A DNA stretch of 64,000 nt from Xestospongia bergquistia (lineage: Eukaryota; Porifera; Demospongiae; Haplosclerida; Petrosiidae): NCBI GenBank assembly GCA_963965975.1, contig OZ014413.1, forward strand, positions 808,501-872,500, given 5' to 3'. A model generated the notes under the pieces. It ran no database searches and was not told the origin of the DNA. It was given only the letters and a program-made list of their open reading frames with translations. Below, in pieces: positions 11,785 through 24,079 of the stretch (within the stretch, counting starts at the first letter, position 1; every line of letters begins with the position of its first letter). The position numbers were made by a program, and so were the translations under genes.

Positions 11785-13085
11785 TCGATGGTTTTTCATC
11801 ATCTTCCAATTCTAAATCACTCTTTCTTTTTGGATGTGATCTAAAAATTTCATTGTTGCATGCTGACATCTTAACTTCCATACTGCTAGATACTACAGCA
11901 CATACAAGTGAGGAAATATTACATTATACATATATTATTTCTGTACATCTTGGACATACCTTCCTCTTCTTTTGGTGTTGATATTTCCTCTCCTTCTCTC
12001 TCATATTTAGCAGGCCCAATTTCTTTACTTCTAGTATCTAATTCAATATTATTACTTGTATTCAAAGATACATTCAATTCACCTTTAACATCATCTACAT
12101 CTATTTCCTTCCCTTGTTTACTGGAGTTCAGCCTCTTTCAAAGTAGAGCAACTTCCTTTTCAAGCTCTCTCACCTCCTATATATCAACATACACATGCAT
12201 ATATCTAGCATTAATCATCTCTTACCTTGTCTCTTGTACGTTCATCCCAAACAGTACAATAGCCAATGCTTAATTTAATTAATCCAATTCCCCTCTTATG
12301 TGATCAAAACCGTACTGATAAGTAGGTTGAAGATGGACCTCTGTTATGCAAGAGATTATAATAAACATACATGCTATAATCACTTACCATACTCTCTGAG
12401 TATATCATTTCCTATACGTACTGTGTATTTAGATTGTAATAAGACAGTACCAAACACTCTCAACATGTTAGGATCCTCAGACACTGTACCAGACAGTGCT
12501 CTTAATGGATTATCAGTTAGCAATCCTCCTGAGCTCTGTATCTCATCAAATGTCTCCTTAGAGATAACTCCCTCTGTATATAACATCTGTGTCACCTCCA
12601 TAGGAAGAACAAGTTTTGAGAGTCTTGCAGAATATTTCTGGAGTACTTTACTGGAGTGGTCTTTTTGCTTCTGAACTGCTGTTATAATTAAATTTTGTAA
12701 TATAAATGTTTTCATTGCAACTCTTACTTTTTGTTACTTATTCTATGTAAATCTTACTTCACTTACCAGTTAAATTTGACAGTTTTTCTTCAATTTCTTT
12801 CCTGGTATCTCCCACTGGTCCACCAATATCCAGAAGAATGTCAATAAAACATTTATATCGTTGTTGTATCTCTAAAACACTCCCACAAGACTCAAAACCA
12901 GTTTTGAACTGTTCAAATATACTAGGAAACTCCATATTTAGTGAGGATATAAAGTGTGCTGCATATGTCCTGCTAACAAAATCCTCCATGTCTCCCTTCA
13001 GTACGTTGCGAATTCTGTCATAGTGTAGGACGAAAACATCAATAACAGCTCGTCTGTAGCTTGTAATATCGACGGTTTCAGCCAT
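11785..13085 (-). pseudogene. CARD-like/CARD-like gene, copy 2, with central domain deleted
   Basis: Exons 12767-13085 (MAETVDITSY) and 12388-12678 are intact and like those at the left edge. The third exon starts normally at 12340 (VHLQPTYQYGFDHIRG), but about 600 bp are missing. It jumps straight to the last strand of the domain (LIKLSIGYCTVWDERTRDK) out of frame, with a stop at about 12288. The coil exon near 12130 has a TGA (VALL-stop-KRLN), and the basic exon 11785-11888 is shifted by one base. An in-frame upstream Met at 13256 would add 57 residues. At most a short two-domain protein could be made. Confidence 0.65.
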
Positions 13086-13534
13086 TGTACAAACATAATG
13101 GGCAAGGTCCTGATAACTATCAACATGCGCATGCTCAGTAAGCCAATAATTAGGGTGGAGCTTATTTGTGGGTTTTTGGATATTTACATTAGTTGCCAAA
13201 AAATCCTCATTTAGGGTTAAACAAGAAGCATTAATATCTTTGCTCACCTCTGCCAACTTATCTTCTTGTTTCTCCTCCAGATATATTGAAAGTTTATGAA
13301 TTAATTCTTTAAATTATGACAACTGTTCATCTACAATTTTGCGTTTACTTTCAAATATCTCACAACATTCTCAATTAGTTCTTCATGTTTTTACATTTAT
13401 ATATATATATATATCAATTAGTAGGTTTTTATATGTACCTTTCTACATCTCATCCTTTTAAAAAGAAAATATAACATAAAACAATATTATAAGTGGGAGA
13501 TAATGATGTCATCTTTGACCAATCATATTATAGG

Positions 13535-14800
13535 CCTGAATTTAGAACAGATCCAAACATTATTGGTAAGTATATAAACGTTAAGTAATTAAAGTAAATA
13601 TAAAAGAGAGAGAGTTATTGAACTATTTCACAAAGTATTATCTATTATATATTGATACTTGTTAGAACATAGAAGACTTGAGTGTTTATTTATAAGTATT
13701 GTCATTGGTTTGTTTTAATATTATTTTAATACCATAGAATGAAGAAGGTGCTGTGTTTTTTGAAGATATTATTAAAAGGTATAACATATTATAATGTCAG
13801 GAGCTGATAACCTCACTGAGGTAGAGGTTAGGAGAGTACAATTTCAACTTGTCTGATGATTTTTTAGTGAAAACTGCTCCTTCATCCTCATTAGTGAGGC
13901 TAATTAGCTAATGATATAGCAAAGAAATATATTATAAGATGTAGAGACGGAATATACTGGCTAGTTGAATCACTATGACTTTATTAGTATATCATTGTTC
14001 ATAGTGACTTAGTATATCTACTGATGGACTGATTTTCCTTAGATCTCCTAGAGTACCAGTGAAGACCATATATTCATGGATAACATCAGAACTATATGGT
14101 ATATTAGAGGCTAAGAAAGTAGGTGTGGTCTCTAGTCCAGTCTCAACTGATCAGTTAACGTCACTGATGTCATTGATACATGACAGGATGATAACTGGAC
14201 CATTAGCAAAACAAGTGGGTGTGGTTTATAGCAATTAATTTAATCTGCTATATATTTAGATCCTAAAGTTGATGGCTGATGGGGACATACGACTAGCCAC
14301 ACCCATTATAAATGAGTTAGGACTTGTTGATATTACTGAAGATGAACTCAATAAATTATGTATTAAAGTAATAGAAAATAATCCACAACAGGTTAATAAT
14401 CTATCGATGACTTAAAGCAAAAGATAATACAATAATGATATTTATCTCACCTTTTAAACCAAAACATTAACTAAATAACCAACTTGTTTTCCTGTAATAC
14501 GATTTTGCTACATTGAAGTACAACATTATAATGTTGTATTTGTTATAGTTTTGCTACATCACAGTACAATATTATAATGTTGTATTTGTTATAGTTTTGC
14601 TACATCACAGTACAATATTATAATGTTGTATATGTTATAGTTATCTTGTTATTTAACAGGTATCTCTCTATGTATCTGGTAAATATCAAATAATTGGGTA
14701 TTTAATTGGAGAAGTTATGAAGAGAACACAACACAAAGGAGATCATAAAACAATTAAACATTTATTAATCAGAGAAATTGACAGAGCAACAAGTCAATAA
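13535..14800 (+). pseudogene. GatB C-terminal fragment, copy 2
   Basis: Same exon pieces as copy 1 but starting later, at LNLEQIQTLL; the preceding exon and the helicase fragment are deleted. The coding pieces are less damaged than in the other copies: GDIRLATPIINELG is open, and the tail YVSGKYQIIGYLIGEVMK runs to a stop at 14798-14800. AVEFFEDVI has lost one codon. Without the N-terminal glutamyl-tRNA-binding and kinase-like part it cannot work as GatB. Confidence 0.7.
14501..14640 (+). repeat. 46-bp tandem repeat, three units
   Basis: Same unit and intron position as the six-unit array at 3037-3312. The first unit is diverged (acattgaagtac). Confidence 0.8.
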
Positions 14801-15910
14801 CATGTAATTGTAGGTCATATAATTACGTTATAACTTGTTTAAATTAGTTTAAAATACTTTTGTATAATAACTTTAATTTACACAAGTAACTTCTAATGTT
14901 ATATCTGGAATAATATAATATAATTTAATTATTGAAATGCTGTTAATTGTGTAGTAGTAGCACACTGTTTATAGCTGCAAGGGCAATACCTAAACATAGA
15001 AACGTCAGTGATCTACTCTATGTGTATGTTAATTCAGTCCCATACTGTCTCCACCCATTTTAGTAGCTCCTCCATGGGTCCACTAACACAAGAAGCTTAA
15101 GGAGGAAGGTGGCCTCATATATTAGCTTTACTCGTTCGCCTTTAGCTTATCTTTTTTATATCACCCTATCTTTAATATCTTTGTCTTACTCATTCTAACC
15201 AATAGTTTCAGCTTATCTGTTGACAATACCTTATACCTCTAGTAATGTACATTACCTTAAAAATGTGTCTGTTAATGATCAGTCTTGTTGCTGTTCTTTT
15301 CCATACTGTTATAAACTAAACTGTAGTAATAGAAACATATTTCTATTAATAAAAGGTCTAATGAACTTTTTCTAGTAGTATTAAAGTCAATTGTTCATTG
15401 CACATAACTCGTATAAAGCCCTCAATTTCACAACTGATATGTTTGATTGAATATTGTACTATTTCAAACATATTTGAACAGTACTAACAAACTTGATTGG
15501 CACTTGTCCTTAGACAAATTTTTTTTTGTTATTCATTACCAACTGACTGATGTATTGAATGAACTTATTTTTCTTTAAAAGGCAATGATTATCATGAATA
15601 TATTTTTGGAGTGACCTCATGTAGTGGTTTGTTGTTGCAATATCATCATGTGAAGTGTTGCCAATATTATTCATAGTTATATTATTGGGTGAAAAATGTC
15701 AATACAGCATTTATTATTATATTTGAAGTAGTAATATTTGCTGAGGCTACTATTACTGTCATATACTAATATTTAAATCACAACCAAAGATGACAATTTT
15801 TTCTGAAGCACAAAAATATTGTATACACAAATAGCATGTTTAGCATTAATTATCAATATCACAGCAAATGAAGTAGCAGCTTTTAACACACAATACAAAA
15901 TACTACCATA
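14801..15910. other. Intergenic, duplicated, no gene seen
   Basis: Near-copy of 3471-4622 with indels. I see no coding exon. Confidence 0.55.
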
Positions 15911-18900
15911 CTAATATTCTGGATCAACAGTTGGCATAAATTTGAAATCGAGCTGACGGTTTACTTCTGCAGGTGGTTTTTCTCCAAATCCTTCATAGAG
16001 AATTTTACCATAATTTGTGATTTTAAACATTTGTGTACCATCAGCCTCAGCTTTGAAAGCTTCTAGTTTATCTTCATCAACGAGGACATAATACCACTTT
16101 TTAACTAGTTGGACTAGCTCTGGTTTGTGAAACATACGATCTTCCCAGGTAATTGTACTTATATCATCTAGTCCACATTTCTGATCAGCTGCATTGCCAC
16201 AATTAAGTTGTCTAAAGTCACCCAATCTTGTTTTTTGTCCTGATGAGAGCACTGTATTGAAGTCTGTCACAACAACTTTCTTTCTTTTATTATATTCAAT
16301 AGCTTCAGTCACATAACATAACGCAGTAGCCTCTTGATCAATATCACAGGAACTCCATACATTAAGTAAAATATCTCGACTTCTTGTATGATGACCACAA
16401 GATGGTATCTTGAAGTTGTCTAAATGCTTGGCACAATCTTTGATCCAGTTGCCAGAGTAACTACAATCACTGTTTATGGTAAGTCGTTTCCCTTGAAATT
16501 GAGCCATATATATACCATAGATATCCCGAAAGGTAATGACACCATCTTTAAAACACCAATTCCCTGTGTTCTTCTCTCCATGACCAGTATAAAAGATTAT
16601 AGCTAAGTAAGAGCAATACATTATCTGTGTAATATATGTGTTATCCTCTCACCTTTATCTTGATTCCTTTCTTTGCATTCTTGAAGAAAGATTGTTATCT
16701 GTTCCAAGTAATAAAATTTGGAGTTTTGTGCTCCAACGTGATCAAGATAAGATATAATATGATCACAATTTGTAGCCTTGTCATGTTTTCTCTTGATAAG
16801 GTCAATCTCGTCAGTCATCCATTGATCTGATCCTTTTAGATGAGGGGGTATTAATTTCTGTACAACTGTAATGGCCTGAGATTTAGACACTTCTCCATAC
16901 GAACCAATGATCAGAAGGTCATAAGAACCAGGAGGAAAATTTCGTGCATTTGACACTTTGTTATTGCCAGATTTAGAATCATCTTTCACCTTACCAACTA
17001 AATTTAAGACAGATTGGACAATAGGACTACCAACAGTATTATATAATTCACCTTCTTTCTCTCTCAATTGTAAAGTTAGAGTTGATATTTTCTCCTGAAA
17101 TATCTCAATCTCTTTTTGTTTCTCTACTAATACTTTATCAGTAGCTATAGAATATAACCATATATGGTATGTACTACTAACAGTATTATAGCTTACCTTC
17201 TTTCTCTCTGGTCAACTTCTTAATCTCTTTTTGTTTCTCTACTAATACCTTTTTAGTAGCTATAGAACATAACCATATATGGTATATACTACTAACAATA
17301 CTATAGCTTACCTTCTTTTTCTCTGGTCAACTTCTCAATCTGTAATGTCTTTGTCTTATTCATTTTGTCCAATAGTTTTATCTTCTCTATTTACATTAGG
17401 TACATAGTTATATCTCAATTAATGTACATGTACCTGATAAAGTGTTAGTTAATGATTGATCTTGATCTTGTTGTTGTTCACTGTCCATACTAGTAGTGTC
17501 TAAAGTATATGACGATTGTAATCGCAACAAAAATATTGGAACAGAACTAACTATTAATATAAATGCTTTACTAAATATTAATAATAAATTAATTTTAGTT
17601 CTCTGTTTATATACATACATGCATTTATAATATAACTTTCTTAATTTATTTATTGATATACAAATTGAATTGAAAATTGATACATTATGTATGTATATAC
17701 CGACACAGTACTAGAAATAAGTATATATTAGTATTGTTTTATGTTTTAATTGTATATATTAATTATAATGAATAATGAAATGGGCACACAATGTGCTCAT
17801 TTTATTTTATTGTTGTATACAATCATCGAAATCAACAAATGAAATTAAACTGTATCCTGTAATAATTGATGCATATAGCAGCTAATGGACTTTGATAATC
17901 CTAAGTGGAAGTACTGTGAAAATGTGATTTTTCATGTTTAAAAATGAAATCATTGACCAATCAGTTATTGAGTAAAGATATCAAAGAAATATCAGTTTTA
18001 CATGGTAAAAGCTAGTTGTACATATCAGTGATTTATCTCATTCTTATTAGTGGCTCTTGAATGTAACTACTGAAGTGTGCTTTAAACTATGCCTAAGATT
18101 CTATACAGACTCAATGCATAGAAATAGTAGCATCTTCAAACAATCTTAATATGGTTTTAGTTCCAGCTTAAATCGTGAGTACATTGTACAATGTCATATA
18201 CTCACTTGGTATCTTTGATGGTTTTTCATTATATTCTAATTCTAAATCACTCTTTCTTTTTCTATGTGATCTAGAAATGTCAATGTCATGTGCTGGCTTC
18301 TTAACTATATGCTGAGTGGTATCAGTGAGTTTGTGCTTTCTCTTTGGTAGTGAGGGATGGGTCTCTATCTCCTGTATCAATAAATAATATATTGATCAAT
18401 TGCTGCAAAGTAATTGAAGCTTACTTCATGAGTCACAACTTCAGAAGATATTGTGGGTTCTCTAATAGTGTCTCCAATCAGTGGTATCCCTACATTAAGT
18501 AAATACAAATGACAAATGATTGAATTAATAATAAACTTAATTATGCAAGATATGGTAATAGAAATTAATGTTTTATGTCATTGAAAGTGTAATAATCTAA
18601 TTAACTAATAAACTTATATTGAAACTAAGGTTTGTCACACTACAGATGTTTTGCTTTATAGATTATGAAATCACTGGTCAATCAGTTAGTGAGTAAAGAT
18701 ATCAATGAAATATTAGTTTTACATGGTAGAAGCTAGTTGTACATCAGTGTGATTTATCTCATACTTGTAAGTGGCACTTGAATGTAACTACTGAAGTGTG
18801 CTTTAAACTATGCCTAAGATTCTATGCAGGCTCAGTACATAGTAATAGTAGCACCTTCAATCAATCTTAATATGGTTTTAGTTGCAGTTTAAATGGTGAG

Positions 18901-19009
18901 TACAGTTACAGTTGGGTGAAATTTATACTGTCTTTACCTGAAAAAGACTCTCCAGTTGATGGCAGATCATCTTTGTTCATACTATTAGATACTAGCAAGG
19001 AAATATGAC

Positions 19010-19040
<31 letters not shown>

Positions 19041-20752
19041 AATAATATCACATTGACAGTATCAGATACTAGGGATAAAGAGTTTGAGCCTGCTAAATAT
19101 GAGAAAGAAAGAGAGAAAAAGCAGTTAATATCTCAAACTCTTTATCCCTAGTATCTGATATTGTCAATGTGATATTATTACATATTCAAAGAATACAAAC
19201 AGGTCACCTTCTCTGTCAATGTTTTTTTTCAGTTCTTGTTTACTGTAGTTCAACTTTTCTTTGAGTAGAGCAACTTCCTTTTCAAGCTCCCTCACTTCCT
19301 ATATATCAACAAACATATAGAAATATTATCTAGTGTTATTTATCTCTTACTTTATCTCTAGTATGGTCACTCCAAACAATGTGGTATCCTATTGTTAGTT
19401 TAATTACTTTAATTTCAGATCCTCTTAGTAGGCCAATATTCTTTTTAGCTTCCATCAGTAGAATATCCATCATATGTTGTGGAGCATAACAGGTCACAGT
19501 GATAGAGTTGTCTTCTTTTGCTTCTTTAACCAAAACTCTCTCAGCAAAATCTCCAAATGTCTTCCACAGCACCACTTTTATCTCTGTCAGTGTGTGTTCA
19601 TCTGTCTCCCATTCCAAAACAAACTCAATACTCTCACATTTGAGAAGGCAAGATGGACTTGTTGTTGCAGTCATTATGCCGACTTTGACCTTCTCACAGA
19701 ACTTTTCAACCTTTAATTGATAGTCTGCAATAAGGTCCTTAGCCTCTTCAATCTTGTAATGAGTGACAATGGTCTTCAAGCAGGCAATATTAATTATGGT
19801 ACACTTTTCCTTAACTGTATCCATAACATCATCAAATGATTTTGCTATAGATAACTGAGGTTTTAGCTCACTGAAAGTCCTTCCAAGAAACCTTTTCAAT
19901 TTTTCCAGACGAGAATTAACACAGATAAACGAAGATGGTAAAATAGCAGATTTTATAAGTGATATAACATCCTCAAAAAAATCTCCAAATTCTCCTCTCA
20001 TTACATCAAAATCACTCTGATAAATTGGTGAAAGATGAACTACTTTAGGAAGAGATTTGACTATGAAAAATACGTATATAATCACGTTCAAAAGTACAAA
20101 ATTAACTTACTGTCTTCAAGTATATTTTTTCCAACATTTACTGTATCTTCTGATTTTAATAAGATTGTAGCGAATGCTCTCAGCTTGTTTGGATCCTTAG
20201 ATACTGTACTAAGCAGATCTCTCAATGTGCCGTTGGTTAGAGACCCTCCTGATCTCTCTACTTCATTAAATATCTCCTTTGAGATGACACCCTCTGTATA
20301 TAACATTTGTGTCACTTCGTTAGGAAGAACAAGCTGTGACAGACTTTTAGAATGCTTCTGAAGTAATTTATTGATGAGGGAATGAGCTACATAATAAATA
20401 AATGTAGATGGCAATATTTATTATAAAGGCTAGATATATAAATCTCATTTTCTGTTAATACTGTCAGATATTCCTGAGCGATTGCATTTTGACCAATAAT
20501 TTCTATCCTTAATGTCTCTATAATCTCTCTTCTCTTAGCATTGGGATTGGTACTTAGCCACAGTTCAAACATCTTTAAAGCTTTAAAACCACTATCTTTG
20601 TATTGCTGTTCGATTTCTTCCAGCTTATTGGAATCTAGCTTGAGGAGTACACCGAACTGGTACCACCTAGTACTAATTTTTACATGTTGGAACATCTCAT
20701 CCAGAGTCGGTCTTTCGTTTAAAAAGGCATCAAAGTCTGCTAAGTCTTCCAT
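15911..20752 (-). CDS. Death domain-CARD-coiled-coil-caspase-like protein
   Basis: Exons: 20462-20752 (Death domain, ISTRWYQFGVLLKL, WLSTNPNAKRREIIETL); 20111-20386 (CARD-like, LVLPNEVTQMLYTEGVIS); 19351-20039 (conserved domain: helices, then CESIEFVLEWE and NSITVTCYAPQ strands); 19208-19298 (coil); 18938-18991; 18425-18489; 18206-18371 (basic, RSHRKRKSD, possible nuclear signal); 17434-17499; 17312-17386; 17197-17259; 16653-17144; and 15911-16602 (caspase-like, FYTGHGEKNTGNW, TINSDCSYSGNW). The catalytic His is present, but the loop is DCSYSG, with Ser in the usual Cys place. The first exon lacks a phase-1 GT donor. A phase-0 donor at 20461 joined to an acceptor before 20357 restores frame, giving about 996 residues. 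Likely a death-fold signalling protein; role inferred. Confidence 0.65.
17145..17311 (-). repeat. Tandem exon-intron unit, copy-2 caspase-like gene
   Basis: One 63-nt coil exon (17197-17259) between two 52-nt introns of the shared type (17145-17196, 17260-17311). This is the shortest array in the window. Confidence 0.8.
19035..19185. repeat. Fold-back repeat with 54-bp arms around an inverted exon relic
   Basis: Arms 19035-19088 and 19132-19185 are inverted copies with one mismatch. The 43-bp loop (cctgctaaatatgagaaaga...) matches, in opposite orientation, a minus-strand exon stretch near 12000-12050 (cctgctaaatatgagagaga). It lies in an intron of the 15911-20752 gene. Confidence 0.8.
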
Positions 20753-20868
20753 CGTAAAATTCAAGGTGTGGCTCAGATTGCATTCAAAACTGCGCGTGCG
20801 CATATTTTTCAGTCTTGCCTAGCTGCCCCTCCCTCAAGGAAGCAGGAAAGGATAGCGTCGGTTTAGAG

Positions 20869-21060
20869 TGACTGGTAAGAGTAGCCCCTTTGTTTTACAG
20901 ACGAATGTCTGGTAGTGCACTCATAGTAAATACATCTACTTCCCCAACAGCCTATTGACAAGTTATAAATATTCACAATTTCTTATCAACAACTGTAATA
21001 TAATGTGTGTACTACCAGACCCTTCCTCTCTAAGCAAAGGGGCTGATCTCACTAGACTAG
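20869..21060. mobile_element. MITE-like element with AGCCCCTTTG terminal inverted repeats
   Basis: Left end tgactggtaagagtagcccc and reverse complement of right end tagtctagtgagatcagccc are inverted repeats of about 24 bp, both followed by ctttg. Length about 190 bp, no ORF. The ends resemble those of the element at 30142-30481. Confidence 0.6.
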
Positions 21061-21119
21061 TAGCTTACTATGTCTATCGATGGAAGAGATTTTCTTATGT
21101 CTGAAGAAATTTCACTGAC

Positions 21120-21248
21120 AAACACTAGATAGCTATCAAAGATCCATCGTATTTAATATGATGGCTCTTTGATAGCTATCTAGTGTTTATACTCCTCCCT
21201 GCAGCCAATGTTCTAAATAATTTGGAACATTGGTTGCAGGGAGGAGTA
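21120..21248. repeat. Two adjacent long hairpins
   Basis: Hairpin 1 has perfect 23-bp arms at 21120-21142 and 21166-21188. Hairpin 2 has 24-bp arms at 21190-21213 and 21225-21248 with one mismatch. Only one base separates them. They lie in the gap between the 20752 gene start and the orphan exon at 21501. Confidence 0.85.
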
Positions 21249-21500
21249 CAAAAACTCCAAAAAAGGGTAAAAATTATGCAAAAAAATTGAAAGTAGACAC
21301 AAAAATATTTATTGTACATTAATGTGTTGAACAATGGAGTTGACTAACTTGACTTGAAGCTGAAGGGATGTTTTTATCAATAAATATTGAAATGGATTAT
21401 TAATGGAGGCAAGTTAGCGTCTCAAGTAAATATCATAATTGTTTATATTTATTGCAACTCTTACTTTTTGTTACTATTTTATGTAATTCTCACAACTTAC

Positions 21501-21828
21501 TAGTTAAATTTGATAGTTTTTCTTCAATTTCATTCCCAACAACTTCCACTGGTCCACCAATATCCAGAAGAATATCAATAAAACATTTATATCGTTGTTG
21601 TATCTCTAAAATACTCCTACACGACTCAAAACCAGTTTTGAACTGTTCAAATATACTAGAAAATTCCATATTTAGTGAGGATATGAAGTATGCTGAAAAT
21701 GCTTTGCTAGTAAACTCCTCCATGTCTCTCTTCAGTACATTGCGAATTCTGTCATAATGTGAGACGAAAACACCAATAACAGCTCGTCTGTAGCTTGTAA
21801 TATCGACGGTTTCAGCGTTGGAAGCCAT
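21501..21828 (-). pseudogene. Orphan CARD-like first exon, copy 3
   Basis: Open from MASNAETVDITSYRRAV to a normal GTAAGT donor and very close to the exons at 765-1092 and 12767-13085. The expected second and third exons are absent; TIR and hairpin sequence follows instead, then the start of the Death-domain gene. Translated alone it would give a single-domain protein of about 112 residues ending in the intron. Confidence 0.6.
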
Positions 21829-22438
21829 TGTACAAAAAAAGGGCGTATAAGGGCGAGGTCCTGATAGCTATCAACATGCGCATGCTCAGTAAGCCAATAA
21901 TTAGGGTGGATGGAGCTCATTTGTGGGTTTTTGGACATTTATATTAGTTGCCAAAAAATCTTTATTTGAAGCTAAACAAGAAGCATTAATATCTTTGCTC
22001 ACCTCTGCCAACTTATCTCCTTGTCTCTCCTCCAGATATATTGAAAGTTTATGAATTAATTCTTTAAATTATGACAACTGTTCATCTACAATTTTGCGTT
22101 TACTTTCAAATATTTCACGACATTCTCAATTAACTCTTCATGTTTTTATATTTATATATATCAGTTAGTAGGTTTTTATATGTACCTTTCTACATCACAT
22201 CCTTTTAAAAAGAAAACATTTCTTTTACTAGTAAGATGACTAAAGAAATATAGTAATAACATAAAACAATATTATATATTATATGACAGCTTTTTATTAA
22301 TAATTTGACAACTATATACATATATATAACTCTTAAATTGTCAACTATAATGTTTTACATTAAGAATACATATATTATTATTGTAGCAGCTACCTAGTTA
22401 TTCTATACTAGGTCAGAGTGTATGTATGCCTGTTGTTT

Positions 22439-22644
22439 TCATGTATAAACATTTGATTGAATGACCTTAATCATCATTTCCTTGTCTGATGGAGAGTAGC
22501 TTTGAGGGAAGTACACTGCTTTGTGTTTTAAGCAACATCTGAGATATTCTCTCCAACATCTTTCCTTACAACCTATAACTGGGCCAATTTCCTCTTCTGT
22601 TTTCAATAACTGTAGTGGATTGCCTACAGCAACTACAAGAGCTC
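22439..22644 (-). pseudogene. MOV10-like helicase C-terminal fragment, copy 2
   Basis: Near-identical to 1699-1904 (RALVVAVGNPLQLL, then CWREYLRRCLKHKAV) and open to its stop. Isolated exon in a duplicated block; see copy 1. Confidence 0.55.
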
Positions 22645-22681
22645 TAGAATGAGAAATAACAGTATAGAAGACATTGGGATA

Positions 22682-24079
22682 ACATTGATGATGTTGTTAA
22701 TGAGTTACCAGAACTACCATCACAATTAAGATCACGTCTTTCAAATATGTACAGTAAGTGGGAGATAATGATGTCATCTTTGACCAATCATATTATAGGT
22801 CTGAATTTAGAACAGATCCAAACATTATTGGTAAGTATATAAAACATTAAGTAATTTAAGTGAATATAAAAGAAGAGAGAGTTATTGAACTATTTCACAA
22901 AGTATTATCTATTATATATATTGATACTTGTTAGAACATAAAAGACTTGAGTGTTCATTTATAAGTATAATCATTGGTTTGTTTTAATATTATTTTAATA
23001 TCATAGAATGAAGAAGGTGCTGTGGAGTTTTTTGAAGATGTTATTAAAAGGTATAACATATTATAATGCCAGGAGCTGATAATCCCACTGAGGTAGAGGT
23101 TAGGAGAGTACAATTTCAACTTGTCTGATGATTTGTTAGTGAAAACTGTATGCTCCTTCATCCTCATTAGTGAGGCTTATTAGCTAATGATATAGCAAAG
23201 AAATATTATAAGATGTAGAGACGGAATATACTGGCTAATTGAATCACTATGACTTTAATAGTATATCATTGCTCATAGTGACTTAGTATATCTACTAATG
23301 GACTGATTTTCCTTAGATCTCCTGGAGTACCAGTGAAGACCATATACTCATGGATAACATCAGAACTATATGGTATATTAGAGGCTAAGAAAGTGGGTGT
23401 GGTCTCTAGTCCAGTCTCAACTGAGCAGTTAGCATCACTGACATCATTGGTACATGACAGGATGATAACTGGACCATTAGCAAAACAAGTGGGTGTGGTT
23501 TATAGCAATTAATTTAATCTGCTATTTAGATCCTAAAGTTGATGGCTGATGGGGACATATGACTAGCCACACCCATTTTAAATGAGTTAGGACTTGTTGA
23601 TATTACTGAAGATGAACTCAATAAATTATGCATTGAAGTAATAGAAAATAATCCACAACAGGTTAGTAATTTATGGATGACTTAAAGCAAAAGATAATAC
23701 AATAATGATATTTATCTCACCTTTTAAACCAAAACATTACATTAACTAAATGACCAACTTGTTTTCCTGTAATACGATTTTGCATTCTACATTGAAGTAC
23801 AACATTATAATATTGTATTTGTTATAGTTTTTGATACATCACAGTACAATATTGTTATCATATTACATTTATTTATTGTTCACTAGTAATATTTATAATG
23901 TTGTATTTGTTATAGTTATCTTGTTGTACTACAGCTAGGTATCACTCTATGTATCTGGTAAATATCAAGTAATTGGATATTTAATTGGAGAAGTTATAAA
24001 GAGAACATATTACAAAGGAGATCCTAAAACAATTAAACATTTATTAATTAGAGAAATTGACAGAGCAACAAACCAATAA
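22682..24079 (+). pseudogene. GatB C-terminal fragment, copy 3 (nonsense mutation)
   Basis: Best copy for the first exon (NIDDVVNELPELPSQLRSRL, undamaged). Later it carries GAC ATA TGA where the other copies read GDIRLATP (near 23560). The tail ends KHLLIREIDRATNQ with a stop at 24077-24079. The intronic 46-bp repeat is reduced to one or two poor units. Confidence 0.7.
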
